This document shows positions 50,033-58,504 of a DNA stretch of 64,000 nt, piece by piece. This stretch comes from Amycolatopsis jejuensis (GTDB lineage Bacteria; Actinomycetota; Actinomycetes; Mycobacteriales; Pseudonocardiaceae). The position numbers and the translations under genes are program-made. The stretch spans positions 186,001-250,000 of the forward strand of contig NZ_JNYZ01000005.1 in assembly GCF_000717335.1 (NCBI RefSeq), given 5' to 3'. Within the stretch, counting starts at the first letter, position 1, and each line of letters opens with the position of its first letter. The notes beneath the pieces were generated by a model that made no database searches, had not been told where the DNA came from, and saw only the letters and a program-made list of their open reading frames with translations.

Positions 50033-51768
50033 GCGGAAGTCCGTTCTGTCCGGTGGGAAGGGGCGCTGCGCAGGGCCGCAGTCGCGTTCGAGTCGATCCC
50101 CCCGTCGCCGGTGATGACGACGCCGTAGTCCCGTTCGGCCCCTGCTCGGGTGACCTTGCCGTCCAGGACGTCTTCGAGCACCCGTTCCGGCGCGCGCTCG
50201 AAGGGACTGCCGTGCCCGCCCCCGCCTGCGGTCACGTGCCGGTGCCGGTTTCCCGCGGTCATCCGGAAATGCGGTTTGGACTCCAGCACGCGCTCCCCGG
50301 GGCCGCCGGGGTCGAGCACGTTGAGCGACGGGGTTCCCGAGGCCCCGCCGGACAGCCCGTACGGCAGGAATTTCCGCCGGTCGGACCGGATCTGCACGCT
50401 GGCCTCGGGCGCCAGCAGGGTCATGTCGCGGAAGGTCGCGAGGCCGCCGCGCCAGCGTCCGGCGCCGCCGCTGTCGGGCAGGTACCCGTAGCCGTCGATG
50501 CGGACGTGTCCGGAGCGTTCGAGCTCCTCGACCGGCGTGTTCGTGAGGTTCGCGCCCAGTGAGCTGATGCCGTCGACGCCGTCGCGATCGGGCCGTGCTC
50601 CCCACGCGCCGGCCAGCGGGTCCCACAGCACCATGGATTCCCCGTCCGGGCCGACGAGGCCGATCGCGATCCCGTCCGGCCCGCCTTCGCCCGCGGCCGG
50701 AACCCGGTCCGGGAACACCGGGGCGAGCGCGCCGAGGACCGCGTCGATGATCCGGAAACCGACGAGCCCGCGGGCGCCGCGTGCCGCCGGCCGCTGTCCA
50801 TTGAGGATGGACGCGTCCGGGATGACGAAGCTGAATGGACGGTAGAAACCGCTGTTGGCCGGAATGTCGGAGGCAAGAACTCCTTGCAGGGCAGCGTAAG
50901 CAGCGGACCGGGTGAAGGACTCGGTTGCGTTGAGGGCCGATTCGACCTGCGGCGACGAACCGGTGAAGTCGAGTTCGATTCCGGGATCGGACAGAGTGGC
51001 TTTCACGCGGATGGGAATGGGGCCGGTGCCGAGGCCGTCGTCGTCGATGTGGTCGAGGAATTCGTACGTGCCGGGAACGGCTTCGGCGAGTGCCGCGCGG
51101 AGCAGTGTTTCGGAGTAGTCGAGCAATTCGTCGATCAGGCTTTCGAGCCGTTCGAACCCGTGCTTGGTGGCGAGTGCGCGTAACCCTTCGGCGCCGGTGT
51201 GACAGGCGGCGAGCTGGGATTCGAGGTCCCCGCGCAACAGTTCGGGCTCGCGGACATTACGCAGGATCAGGCTCAGGAAGGTGTCGTTCGTGGTGCCGCT
51301 TTCGATCAAGCGGGACGGCGGGATCTGAATTCCCTCGGCGAAGATGCTCGTCGATTGCACTGCCATGGACCCGGCTGCCCAGCCGCCGACGTCGGTGTGG
51401 TTCACCACGGTGACGGCAAAACCCAGGAGTTTTTCGGCGGCGAAAACCGGGGCTACCGCGAAAATGTCGGGCAGGTGCATACCGCCGAGAGACGGGTCGT
51501 TGAGCAGGTAACAGTCGCCCGGCCGGATTCCTTCGCCGAACTCGGCGAAAATCGCTTCCATTGCAGCGGGAATGGACCCGAGGTGGACCGGCAGGGTGTT
51601 GGCTTGCGCGATCACCCGGCCGTGTGCGTCGCAGAGGGCGGTGGAGAAGTCCATACTGGACGCGACGAGCTGGGAATGCGCCGTGCGGAGAATGGTGATC
51701 GCCATTTCGTCGGCGATTCCGGTGACGGCGTTGCGGAAGACCTCGAAGGTCACGGCATCGCGGATCAT
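50029..51768 (-). CDS. hyuB: Hydantoinase B/oxoprolinase-family subunit
   Basis: 579 residues. Family hallmarks: VTFEVFRNAVTGIADEM N-terminus, RTAHS, DFSTALCDAHGR, LPVHLGSIPAAM, LNDPSLGGMHLPD and VVNHTDVGGW, with a C-terminal GGxGxWRGG-type stretch (GGAGRWRGGLATFRDM). Works with HyuA as an ATP-dependent hydrolase of cyclic amides (5-oxoproline, N-methylhydantoin) or, in acetone/acetophenone carboxylases, as carboxylase subunit. No third carboxylase subunit is seen, so ring opening is more likely. ATG 51768 overlaps hyuA stop. Confidence 0.92.
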   Translation of the reverse strand: MIRDAVTFEVFRNAVTGIADEMAITILRTAHSQLVASSMDFSTALCDAHGRVIAQANTLPVHLGSIPAAMEAIFAEFGEGIRPGDCYLLNDPSLGGMHLPDIFAVAPVFAAEKLLGFAVTVVNHTDVGGWAAGSMAVQSTSIFAEGIQIPPSRLIESGTTNDTFLSLILRNVREPELLRGDLESQLAACHTGAEGLRALATKHGFERLESLIDELLDYSETLLRAALAEAVPGTYEFLDHIDDDGLGTGPIPIRVKATLSDPGIELDFTGSSPQVESALNATESFTRSAAYAALQGVLASDIPANSGFYRPFSFVIPDASILNGQRPAARGARGLVGFRIIDAVLGALAPVFPDRVPAAGEGGPDGIAIGLVGPDGESMVLWDPLAGAWGARPDRDGVDGISSLGANLTNTPVEELERSGHVRIDGYGYLPDSGGAGRWRGGLATFRDMTLLAPEASVQIRSDRRKFLPYGLSGGASGTPSLNVLDPGGPGERVLESKPHFRMTAGNRHRHVTAGGGGHGSPFERAPERVLEDVLDGKVTRAGAERDYGVVITGDGGIDSNATAALRSAPSHRTERTSA

Positions 51769-53843
51769 GCGGCACTCCAGGTGATCACGATGTTGTTGAA
51801 CCGGTCGCGGTGCACGCGCGCGCCCGGCGGGACGAGGGTGGTGGCGTCCATGTCCTCGATGATCATCGGCCCGTCGACCGGCTCGGTGCCGAGAGCGGCC
51901 CTTCCGATGACCGGGGTGGACACGGTTTCGGTGAACCGGCAATCCCGGGTGGTCGCGCTGGTTTCGTTGGCAGCAGGGAGATCCAGGAAGTCCGAAATGG
52001 ACACCGGAGTGGGCAGGCGGCCGCGGACCCGGAGGTTCACCGGCTCGACCAGATCGTCCGTACCGGCCCGGCCGTACGTGCGTTTGTGCTCGGCGTGGAA
52101 GCGGGCGCGGGTCTCGGCGAGGAGGTCTTCGGTGAGGTCGCCGTCGGGAATGCGGATCCGCAGCTCGAATCGCTGGCCGCGGTAACGCAGGTCGAGAAGG
52201 CGATCGACGACGGCGTCCTCGCCGAGTTCTGCGCGGACCTTTGCGGACAGTCGCTCGAATTCCGCTGACAAGGCTCGGGTTTCCGTGAATGCTGTGCGAT
52301 AAGGCGTCAGTTCGTGGCGTTCGGTGTCGGCAACGAGGAGGCCGAGGCTGCTGAACAGTCCCGGGTACCCCGGAACGATCACGGTGGAGATTCCGAGTTC
52401 GCGGGCGAGTGCGGCGGCGTAAAGCGGACCGGCGCCGCCGAAAGCGACCATTGTGGACTCTCTCGGGTCGCGACCTCGTTCGCTGGTCACCGATTTCACC
52501 GCGGTGGTCATGCTCGACACGGCGACCTGGTACGCGCCGCGCGCGGTGCCCGGTACGTCGTCGCCGAGCTGTTCGGCCACTGTGGACAGTGCTTTTTCGG
52601 CGAGGTCCGGATGAATGGCCACCCGGCCGCCGGCGAGCGACTGCGGGCTGAGGTAGCCGAGGGTGACGTTGGCGTCGGTCAACGTCGGCAGTTCGCCGCC
52701 CTGACCATAGCAAGCGGGACCGGGGCGAGACCCGGCGCTGGCAGGCCCGACGTGGAGCGCGCCTGCCGGGTCGACAGAAACGATGCTGCCGCCACCGGAA
52801 CCGACCTCGGCAATGTCGATCGACGGCGCCCGCACCGGATATCCCGCGCCGGAACTGAGGCCGCGCGCGCCGTTCATGCCGCCGCCGACCTCGTAGTCCG
52901 CCGACACGAACGGTTCGCCGTGCTCGATCAGCGACGCTTTCGCCGTGGTGCCGCCCATGTCGAAGGCGACCACTGTGGACAGTCCGATCAGCTGCGCGAG
53001 CTTCTGCACGGCGGTGACTCCGGCGGCGGGACCGGATTCGATGATCTGCACCGGCCGTTGCGCGACCGCCGCCGCGTCGAGCAGTCCGCCGCTGGATTGC
53101 ATAACCAGCAACGGCGCCTGCACGTTTTCCGCGCGCAGCCCGGCTTCCAGCCGGGTGAGGTACCCGTGGACGGCTGGGCCGACGTATGCGTTGACGGTCG
53201 CCGTGCTGGTGCGCTCGAATTCGTGCGGCTGCGGGGAAACGTCGACTGACGCCGTGATGTACACGCCGGGCAGTTCAGTGCGCAGCAGGTCGGCGACGCG
53301 GCGCTCCTCGTCCGGGCGGACGTACGAGTTGAGCAGGCACACGGCGACGGCTTCGATCCCGTCGGCGCGCAGTTGTTTCGCGAGGGTGCGGACCTCGTCG
53401 TCGTCGGCGGGCGGCTCGAGCTGCCCGCCGGCGGCGATCCGCTGGTCGAGTTCGTACCGATTCCTCCGGCGCGCCAAGGGTTGCGGCTTGGACCACGACA
53501 GGTCGTACAGCGCGGGGCGGCGCAGGCGGCCGATCTCGAGCACGTCGCGGAATCCGCGGGTGGTGACGACGGCGGTGCGGACGCCGCTCATCGAGAGGAT
53601 CGCGTTGGTGGCCACGGTGGTGCCGTGCAGCATCGCGACCACCGACTCCGGCCGTGCCCCGGCCGAGGTCAGCACCGCGGTCGTCGCGGTGACCACGCCC
53701 GCGCCGTAGTCCGGCGGGGTGGACGGCACCTTCACCGGGACGACCTCCCCGGCCGGGCCCAGCGCGATGACGTCGGTGAACGTACCGCCGATGTCGGCGC
53801 CGACCCGCCATCCGGCCGGTCGAGGATCGGGACTGGGAGGCAC
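51765..53843 (-). CDS. hyuA: Hydantoinase A/oxoprolinase-family ATPase subunit
   Basis: 692 residues. N-terminal phosphate-binding GADIGGTFTDVIALG, ASKHA ATPase segment AFDMGGTTAKASLIEHGEP, and the C-terminal hydantoinase/oxoprolinase domain. Provides ATP-driven activation of the cyclic amide for HyuB. GTG 53843 with GGAG upstream is preferred over a TTG nine codons earlier. First gene of the operon; promoter and operator at 53880-53908. Confidence 0.93.
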   Translation of the reverse strand: MPPSPDPRPAGWRVGADIGGTFTDVIALGPAGEVVPVKVPSTPPDYGAGVVTATTAVLTSAGARPESVVAMLHGTTVATNAILSMSGVRTAVVTTRGFRDVLEIGRLRRPALYDLSWSKPQPLARRRNRYELDQRIAAGGQLEPPADDDEVRTLAKQLRADGIEAVAVCLLNSYVRPDEERRVADLLRTELPGVYITASVDVSPQPHEFERTSTATVNAYVGPAVHGYLTRLEAGLRAENVQAPLLVMQSSGGLLDAAAVAQRPVQIIESGPAAGVTAVQKLAQLIGLSTVVAFDMGGTTAKASLIEHGEPFVSADYEVGGGMNGARGLSSGAGYPVRAPSIDIAEVGSGGGSIVSVDPAGALHVGPASAGSRPGPACYGQGGELPTLTDANVTLGYLSPQSLAGGRVAIHPDLAEKALSTVAEQLGDDVPGTARGAYQVAVSSMTTAVKSVTSERGRDPRESTMVAFGGAGPLYAAALARELGISTVIVPGYPGLFSSLGLLVADTERHELTPYRTAFTETRALSAEFERLSAKVRAELGEDAVVDRLLDLRYRGQRFELRIRIPDGDLTEDLLAETRARFHAEHKRTYGRAGTDDLVEPVNLRVRGRLPTPVSISDFLDLPAANETSATTRDCRFTETVSTPVIGRAALGTEPVDGPMIIEDMDATTLVPPGARVHRDRFNNIVITWSAA

Positions 53844-53879
53844 TGCGATCTCCTTCGGTGAGACGAGCAAGCTGGGATC

Positions 53880-53908
53880 ACAGTAAGTCCGAGTTGAGAT
53901 ATCAGCAA
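53880..53908 (-). promoter_or_regulatory. hyuA promoter with the same operator as the aminotransferase promoter
   Basis: Minus strand: -35 TTGCTG (53908-53903), 17-base spacer, -10 TACTGT (53885-53880). TGATATCTCAA (53904-53894) differs by one base from the box in the promoter at 43239-43267 and lies in the same orientation and nearly the same position. Confidence 0.55.
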
Positions 53909-53955
53909 GGGGTGGTTGTTATTTTTTATAGAACTCGCACGTGGGATGGTGGTGG

Positions 53956-54933
53956 TCAGGGGGCCGTGGACGGCGCGCCGGAGTCCGGTTCCGCAGCCGC
54001 ACAGCCGGACAACCGCGCCGCCAGCGAGTGCACGAGGTCTCGCAACTCGGTGGGCTTCTCGATGACGAACGGGCGGTCCAGGGCGGCCAGCCGGGACGGG
54101 ATCCAGTCCAGCCGCTGGGCGCGGATCCGGGCGCGCACCCCGGAACCGGTCGCCTCCAGGACCGCGATCGACGGCGGGAAGACCGTGCGAATCTCCTCGG
54201 CGCCGGCCTCGAAATGGACGACCACCTCGTGTTCGTGCGGCGTCTCGGCGATGGTCTTCAACAGGTGGTCGGCGGGGTCGAAACCCGTTGGTGCCGCGAA
54301 GGTTTCGGCGGTCAGCTCGACGCGAGTGATGCGGTCGACCCGGAACGTGCGCACCTCGTCGCCGGCGGAGTCGAAGCCGGTGAGGTACCAGCGGCCGGAG
54401 TGCGCCACGACGCCGTACGGCTGGACGATACGCGAACTTTTCCGGCCATGTGCTGCGGTGTAAGCGATCCTGACCGCATGACGGTCCCGCGCGGCTTCCG
54501 CGACGGTCAGCAGCACCTCCGCCTCGGCGGTGAGTGGCGGCCGGGCGGGCGTGGTGAAATCGGTGACCGTGAGTAGAGCGTCGAGGCGGCGGCCCAGCGC
54601 TTCGGGTAGCACCCGCCGGACCTTTCCGACCGCGCTCTCGACCGCAGCCGCCGACCCGGCCCGCCGTCCCGCGACCAGGCCGAGCACGACCGCGAGCGCC
54701 TCCTCGCCGGTGAGCATGAGCGGTGGCATCCGGTAGCCGGGAGCGAGCCGGTACCCGCCGTAGCGGCCGCGTACCGAGCGGACCGGAACGTCCAGGTCGA
54801 GGAGGTGATCGACATAGCGGCGGACGGTGCGCTCGTCCACCTCGAGCCGCCCGGCCAGTTCGCCGACCGTGCGGGTGCCGCCGCTCTGCAGGATTTCCAG
54901 CAAAGCCAGTACACGCGCGATCGGGCGGGACAT
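53956..54933 (-). CDS. WYL-domain helix-turn-helix regulator (YafY type)
   Basis: 325 residues. HTH_11 at 1-60 (TRTVGELAGRLEVDERTVRR), WYL domain at about 140-220 with SRIVQPYGVVAHSGRWYLTG (the GRWYLTG stretch gives the name), and a C-terminal WCX region. WYL domains often bind nucleic acids or ligands. Divergent from the small VOC gene, its likely target, a very common actinobacterial pairing. Confidence 0.9.
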   Translation of the reverse strand: MSRPIARVLALLEILQSGGTRTVGELAGRLEVDERTVRRYVDHLLDLDVPVRSVRGRYGGYRLAPGYRMPPLMLTGEEALAVVLGLVAGRRAGSAAAVESAVGKVRRVLPEALGRRLDALLTVTDFTTPARPPLTAEAEVLLTVAEAARDRHAVRIAYTAAHGRKSSRIVQPYGVVAHSGRWYLTGFDSAGDEVRTFRVDRITRVELTAETFAAPTGFDPADHLLKTIAETPHEHEVVVHFEAGAEEIRTVFPPSIAVLEATGSGVRARIRAQRLDWIPSRLAALDRPFVIEKPTELRDLVHSLAARLSGCAAAEPDSGAPSTAP

Positions 54934-55016
54934 GCCCAGAGGATACCGGGCGGGTTCTGTCCGGTATCCGTCCTAACGTCGGCCGGGTCGAACCCTCGCC
55001 GAAGAAAGGACCCGTC

Positions 55017-55376
55017 ATGCAGCTCGTTTCCCTCCGGATCATCACCGAAGACGTCGCCCGCCTGGTCGAGTTCTACGAGCACGCCACCGGCCTCGAACCG
55101 CACTGGCGGGCGCCGCAGTTCGCCGAGTTCAGGGGCCCGTCGGGCACGCTGGCGATCGGCAGCGCGCAGACGATGCCCGCCGCGGTGCCCGGGTCGAACC
55201 GGGCGGTGATCGTCGAATTCCGGGTCGAGGACGTCGACCGCGAGTACGCGCGGCTCGCGGACCACGTCGTCCAGGCACCGGCCACGATGCCGTGGGGTAA
55301 CCGCTCGATGCTGCTCCGGGACCCGGACGGCAACCTCGTCAACTTCTTCGCTCCGCCGACCCTTGACACCAACTAA
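55017..55376 (+). CDS. VOC-family (glyoxalase-like) protein
   Basis: 119 residues, single VOC module pair: LVSLRIITEDVARLVEFYEH, FAEFRGPSGTLAIG, VIVEFRVEDVD and the closing LLRDPDGNLVNFFAPP. Metal-dependent enzyme or resistance-type binding protein. ATG 55017 follows GAAAGGA. The promoter for the following operon overlaps its 3' end. Confidence 0.85.
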   Translation: MQLVSLRIITEDVARLVEFYEHATGLEPHWRAPQFAEFRGPSGTLAIGSAQTMPAAVPGSNRAVIVEFRVEDVDREYARLADHVVQAPATMPWGNRSMLLRDPDGNLVNFFAPPTLDTN

Positions 55377-55395
55377 GAACTGTTTCATAGTTCTT
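55363..55395 (+). promoter_or_regulatory. Promoter and operator of the NicX-like operon
   Basis: Consensus -35 TTGACA (55363-55368), 17-base spacer, -10 CATAGT (55386-55391). A perfect inverted repeat AAGAACT-N7-AGTTCTT (55375-55381, 55389-55395) covers the spacer and -10, consistent with a dimeric repressor, most simply the GntR encoded at 56539. The -35 lies inside the end of the VOC gene. Confidence 0.65.
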
Positions 55396-55479
55396 TTACT
55401 CGAGAGACGAGCGGCGCAGCTCAAGCGCCGCGGCCGGTACCGGTGACCCCAGATGACCCACCTTGACCCTGGAGCGCGA

Positions 55480-56505
55480 ATGACCGGATACACCACGCAT
55501 GCGCAGCTGCTCGAAGCCGCGCTGCTTCGCTGCAACGTTCGGCGCGAGGAGAAGGTCGTGCTGCTCAGCTCGCGGATCATCGATCCGGGCGAGCTCGGGC
55601 CGTACGAGGAGGCCGTGCGCCGGGTCAGTGACCACGTCGTTTCGGTGCGCTACTACCCGATGGAGGTCACCGACGCGCACCACATGAACGCCATGCTGCT
55701 GGCCGCGATGAAGCAGGCCGACTTCGTGCTCCACTACCGCGGCGGTACGTTCCCCACCCCGTTCGCGCAGCTCACCGCGCATTCGCACGGGATACCCGAG
55801 GTCGCCGCGAGTGGCGTCCGGTGGCTGGACATCTGCCTCAACGAGGCCAACCAGTTCCGGCTGTTCCCCAGCAAGGAAATCGTCGACGAGACGATGGCCG
55901 CGGCGGTCCGGATGGCGGCGGCCAAGGAACTGCGGCTGACCAGCGCCGACGGCACCGATCTGGTGCTGCGCAAGGACGGCCGCAAGGGCCACCGGCAGCT
56001 GGGGCTGTCCGACGAGCAGGGGATCTGGGACAACTTCGGGTTCGCCATGGTCGCCTGCGCGCCGCTCGAGGATTCCGCGCACGGCACGGTGGTCGTGCAG
56101 CCGGGGGACGCGCTGCTGCAGATGGGGGCGACCGTCCGCGACAAGATCACGCTGCACGTCGAAGGCGGGCGCATCATCAAGATCGAAGGCGGCGAATCGG
56201 CCAGCGCGGTGTCGCAGTGGCTGGAGCGCTGGGACGACCCGGAGTCGTTCGGCGTTTCGCACATCGGCTGGGGCCTGCACCCGAATGCGGTGTGGACCGG
56301 CAGCCCGCGGTTCACCCCGGTGGACGGCGAGTCGTACCGCGGCAGCATCCTGCTCGCGTTCGGCTCGAACACCAGTGACATGCCGGCGAAGCACTCCGGG
56401 ATCGGCGGTACCCGGCACTGTTCGTCGCATTTGGACATTCCGCTGCTGAACCACAGCTTCGCCCTCGACGGCACGCTCGTCGTGGACGAGGGCAAGATCG
56501 TCTGA
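55480..56505 (+). CDS. NicX-like metalloprotein (2,5-dihydroxypyridine dioxygenase / M29-like)
   Basis: 341 residues. The family includes NicX, an iron-dependent extradiol-type enzyme opening 2,5-dihydroxypyridine, and proteins annotated as aminopeptidase T. NicX metal ligands H265, H318 and D320 appear to correspond to H261 (SHIGWGLH), H317 and D319 (SSHLDIPL) here. Substrate is not provable. ATG 55480 has GGAG at good spacing and is preferred over ATG 55453. First gene of an operon with GntR, ABC importer and amidohydrolases. Confidence 0.75.
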   Translation: MTGYTTHAQLLEAALLRCNVRREEKVVLLSSRIIDPGELGPYEEAVRRVSDHVVSVRYYPMEVTDAHHMNAMLLAAMKQADFVLHYRGGTFPTPFAQLTAHSHGIPEVAASGVRWLDICLNEANQFRLFPSKEIVDETMAAAVRMAAAKELRLTSADGTDLVLRKDGRKGHRQLGLSDEQGIWDNFGFAMVACAPLEDSAHGTVVVQPGDALLQMGATVRDKITLHVEGGRIIKIEGGESASAVSQWLERWDDPESFGVSHIGWGLHPNAVWTGSPRFTPVDGESYRGSILLAFGSNTSDMPAKHSGIGGTRHCSSHLDIPLLNHSFALDGTLVVDEGKIV

Positions 56506-56538
56506 CATCGCAGGCAGACCGGATCGGATGGCACGCAG

Positions 56539-57330
56539 ATGACCCACGACGAGGACACCGCACGGGAAGCACTCGTGCTGGCCAACCTGGATCGCGTGGA
56601 AATGCTCGACACGGCAGGCCGTGCCGTGGTCGAGCTCGTCGACTGCATCCGGCGGACCGGCCTCGACACCGGCGACCGGCTGCCCAACCTGCCGGAGCTC
56701 ACCCAGGCCCTCGGCATCGCCCGCGACAACGTGCGCCGGGCGATGGGCATCCTGGCCGACGCCGGGGTCGTCGAGACCAGCGTCGGCCGGGGTGGCGGTA
56801 CCTGGCTCCTCGACCGCGGGGGCATCCCGGCCGCGCTGGCCGAGGTGCTGCCCGAGCCGACCTCGGACGACGAGTGGGAGGAGCTGGTCGCGCTCCGCCA
56901 GGTGCTGCAGATCGAGGCGGCCCGGCTGGTGGCGCGGCGCGCCGACCCGGACTCGATGGGCCGGCTCCGCCGCCACCTCGACCGGCTCAAGGAGGGGATG
57001 CACTCCGGCGCGCTGGACCGGGCAATGCTCGCGGCCACCGAGCTGAACTGCGAGATCGCCCTGTCGTGCGGGAACCGGACGCTCGCGGACATGCTGATCC
57101 GCACGATCGACCGGATCTCGGTGATCGGCTACCGGTCCAGGGCGATGCTGGCGGCGAGCGCCGAGTTCTCCGCCCAGCTGGTCGCCATGCAGGACCGGCT
57201 CGTCACCGCCATCGAAGACGCCGACGACGACGCGATCGGCAAAGCCGTGGCCGAGCAGATGTCGCTCAGCCTGGAAGTGCAGCGGGACAACGCCGGTGCA
57301 CGGTCCCCGGGGGGACCCACCCCAGATTGA
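56539..57330 (+). CDS. GntR-family regulator (FCD type)
   Basis: 263 residues. N-terminal winged helix (DRLPNLPELTQALGIARDNV, RRAMGILADAGVVETSVGRG) and an FCD-type C-terminal domain (LVALRQVLQIEAARLVARRA, LDRAMLAATELNCEIALSCG). Second gene of the NicX-like operon, so autoregulation through the operator at 55375-55395 is likely. Confidence 0.87.
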   Translation: MTHDEDTAREALVLANLDRVEMLDTAGRAVVELVDCIRRTGLDTGDRLPNLPELTQALGIARDNVRRAMGILADAGVVETSVGRGGGTWLLDRGGIPAALAEVLPEPTSDDEWEELVALRQVLQIEAARLVARRADPDSMGRLRRHLDRLKEGMHSGALDRAMLAATELNCEIALSCGNRTLADMLIRTIDRISVIGYRSRAMLAASAEFSAQLVAMQDRLVTAIEDADDDAIGKAVAEQMSLSLEVQRDNAGARSPGGPTPD

Positions 57331-57377
57331 CCCGGCCGGGCGACCGGCCGCACAGACCTCGAAAGGCTGTGATCACC

Positions 57378-58499
57378 ATGGGCCCCAACGACCCCATGCC
57401 CCGTTCGGCAGCACCACCCCGATGGACCCGGCGCGGGTTCCTCGGCCTCGCCGGCGGCGTCGGCGGCGCACTGCTGCTGGGCGGCTGCGGTGGTGCGGCG
57501 GACCGGAAGGACTCCGGTGGCCTCACCTTCTTCTACTCCGAGGGCGCCGGGCAGGACGTCGTGCCGAAGAAGCTGATCGGCGCGTTCGAAGGGAAGCATC
57601 CGGACGTCCGGATCGCCTCGATCACCGGCGGTTCCCGCGTCCCGGAGATCATGGCCGCCTACAAGGCGAGCAAGAAGGCGCTCGTCAACGTCGGGATCTT
57701 CACCGCCTCCGCAATCGCGCAGGGCCAGGCGATGTCGATGTTCCGCCAGCTCGGGGACGCCGACGTGCCCCGTGCCGGCAAGGCAGATCCGGCGTACCGG
57801 CTCTTCGGCCAGTCCGCGGTGCCGTTCAACACGAACCTGGTGGGGCTGGTCTACCGCGGTGACCGCATCGAAGCCCCCACGTCCTGGCTCGACCTGCTCG
57901 ACCCGAAGTACAAGGGAAAAGTCGGCCTTTACGACGCACCGCAGGGCATCCTGCTCGGCGGCCTGTACGCGGTCAACGACGCACTCGGCGGCGACCCGGT
58001 GACGCTCGACAAGGGCTTCGAGGCGTTCGCCAAAGCAGCCAAGGCCGGGCAGTTCAGCACGATCTACAACTCGAACCAGACCCAGTACGACGCCTTCGCC
58101 CGCGGGGACTGCGTGATCGGCGCGAGCATCCTCGCCACCCAGGCCGCCTGGGCCGCGCAGGGCGCCAAGATCGGGTACGCGCCACCGAAGGAAGGTCAGC
58201 TCGCCGTCCCGCTTTACCTGGCGATCGTGCAAAGCAGCTCGGCCGCGCAGGCCACGTCCGGCCTCGAACTGCTCAACTCCGCGCTGGAACCGGCCAACGT
58301 CGCCGAATACAACCGGCTCACGGTCGCCGGTTCGGTCTACGCCGACGTGCCCGCTTCGGCCGAGCAAGCGAAGATGGCCGCCTTCAGCACCGAGGCCATG
58401 CAACGGGTACGGCAGATCGACTGGAAGCGGCAGACCGAGGTCCAGGCCAAGCTGGTGGACCGCTGGAACCGTGACATCAAGAGCAACCTGAGCAGCTGA
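57378..58499 (+). CDS. ABC transporter substrate-binding lipoprotein, polyamine/Fe-type
   Basis: 373 residues. Tat-type signal (WTRRGFLGLAGG) ending in a lipobox LLGGC with Cys37, so it is a Tat-exported lipoprotein. The mature part is a periplasmic-binding-protein fold like PotD/ThiB/AfuA (LTFFYSEGAGQDVVPKKLI, VPFNTNLVGLVYRGDRI, TSWLDLLDPKYKGKVGLYD). Substrate probably a small organic cation or nitrogen compound. ATG 57378 is chosen, ATG 57396 is possible. Confidence 0.87.
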   Translation: MGPNDPMPRSAAPPRWTRRGFLGLAGGVGGALLLGGCGGAADRKDSGGLTFFYSEGAGQDVVPKKLIGAFEGKHPDVRIASITGGSRVPEIMAAYKASKKALVNVGIFTASAIAQGQAMSMFRQLGDADVPRAGKADPAYRLFGQSAVPFNTNLVGLVYRGDRIEAPTSWLDLLDPKYKGKVGLYDAPQGILLGGLYAVNDALGGDPVTLDKGFEAFAKAAKAGQFSTIYNSNQTQYDAFARGDCVIGASILATQAAWAAQGAKIGYAPPKEGQLAVPLYLAIVQSSSAAQATSGLELLNSALEPANVAEYNRLTVAGSVYADVPASAEQAKMAAFSTEAMQRVRQIDWKRQTEVQAKLVDRWNRDIKSNLSS

Positions 58500-58504
58500 T
58501 TGCG

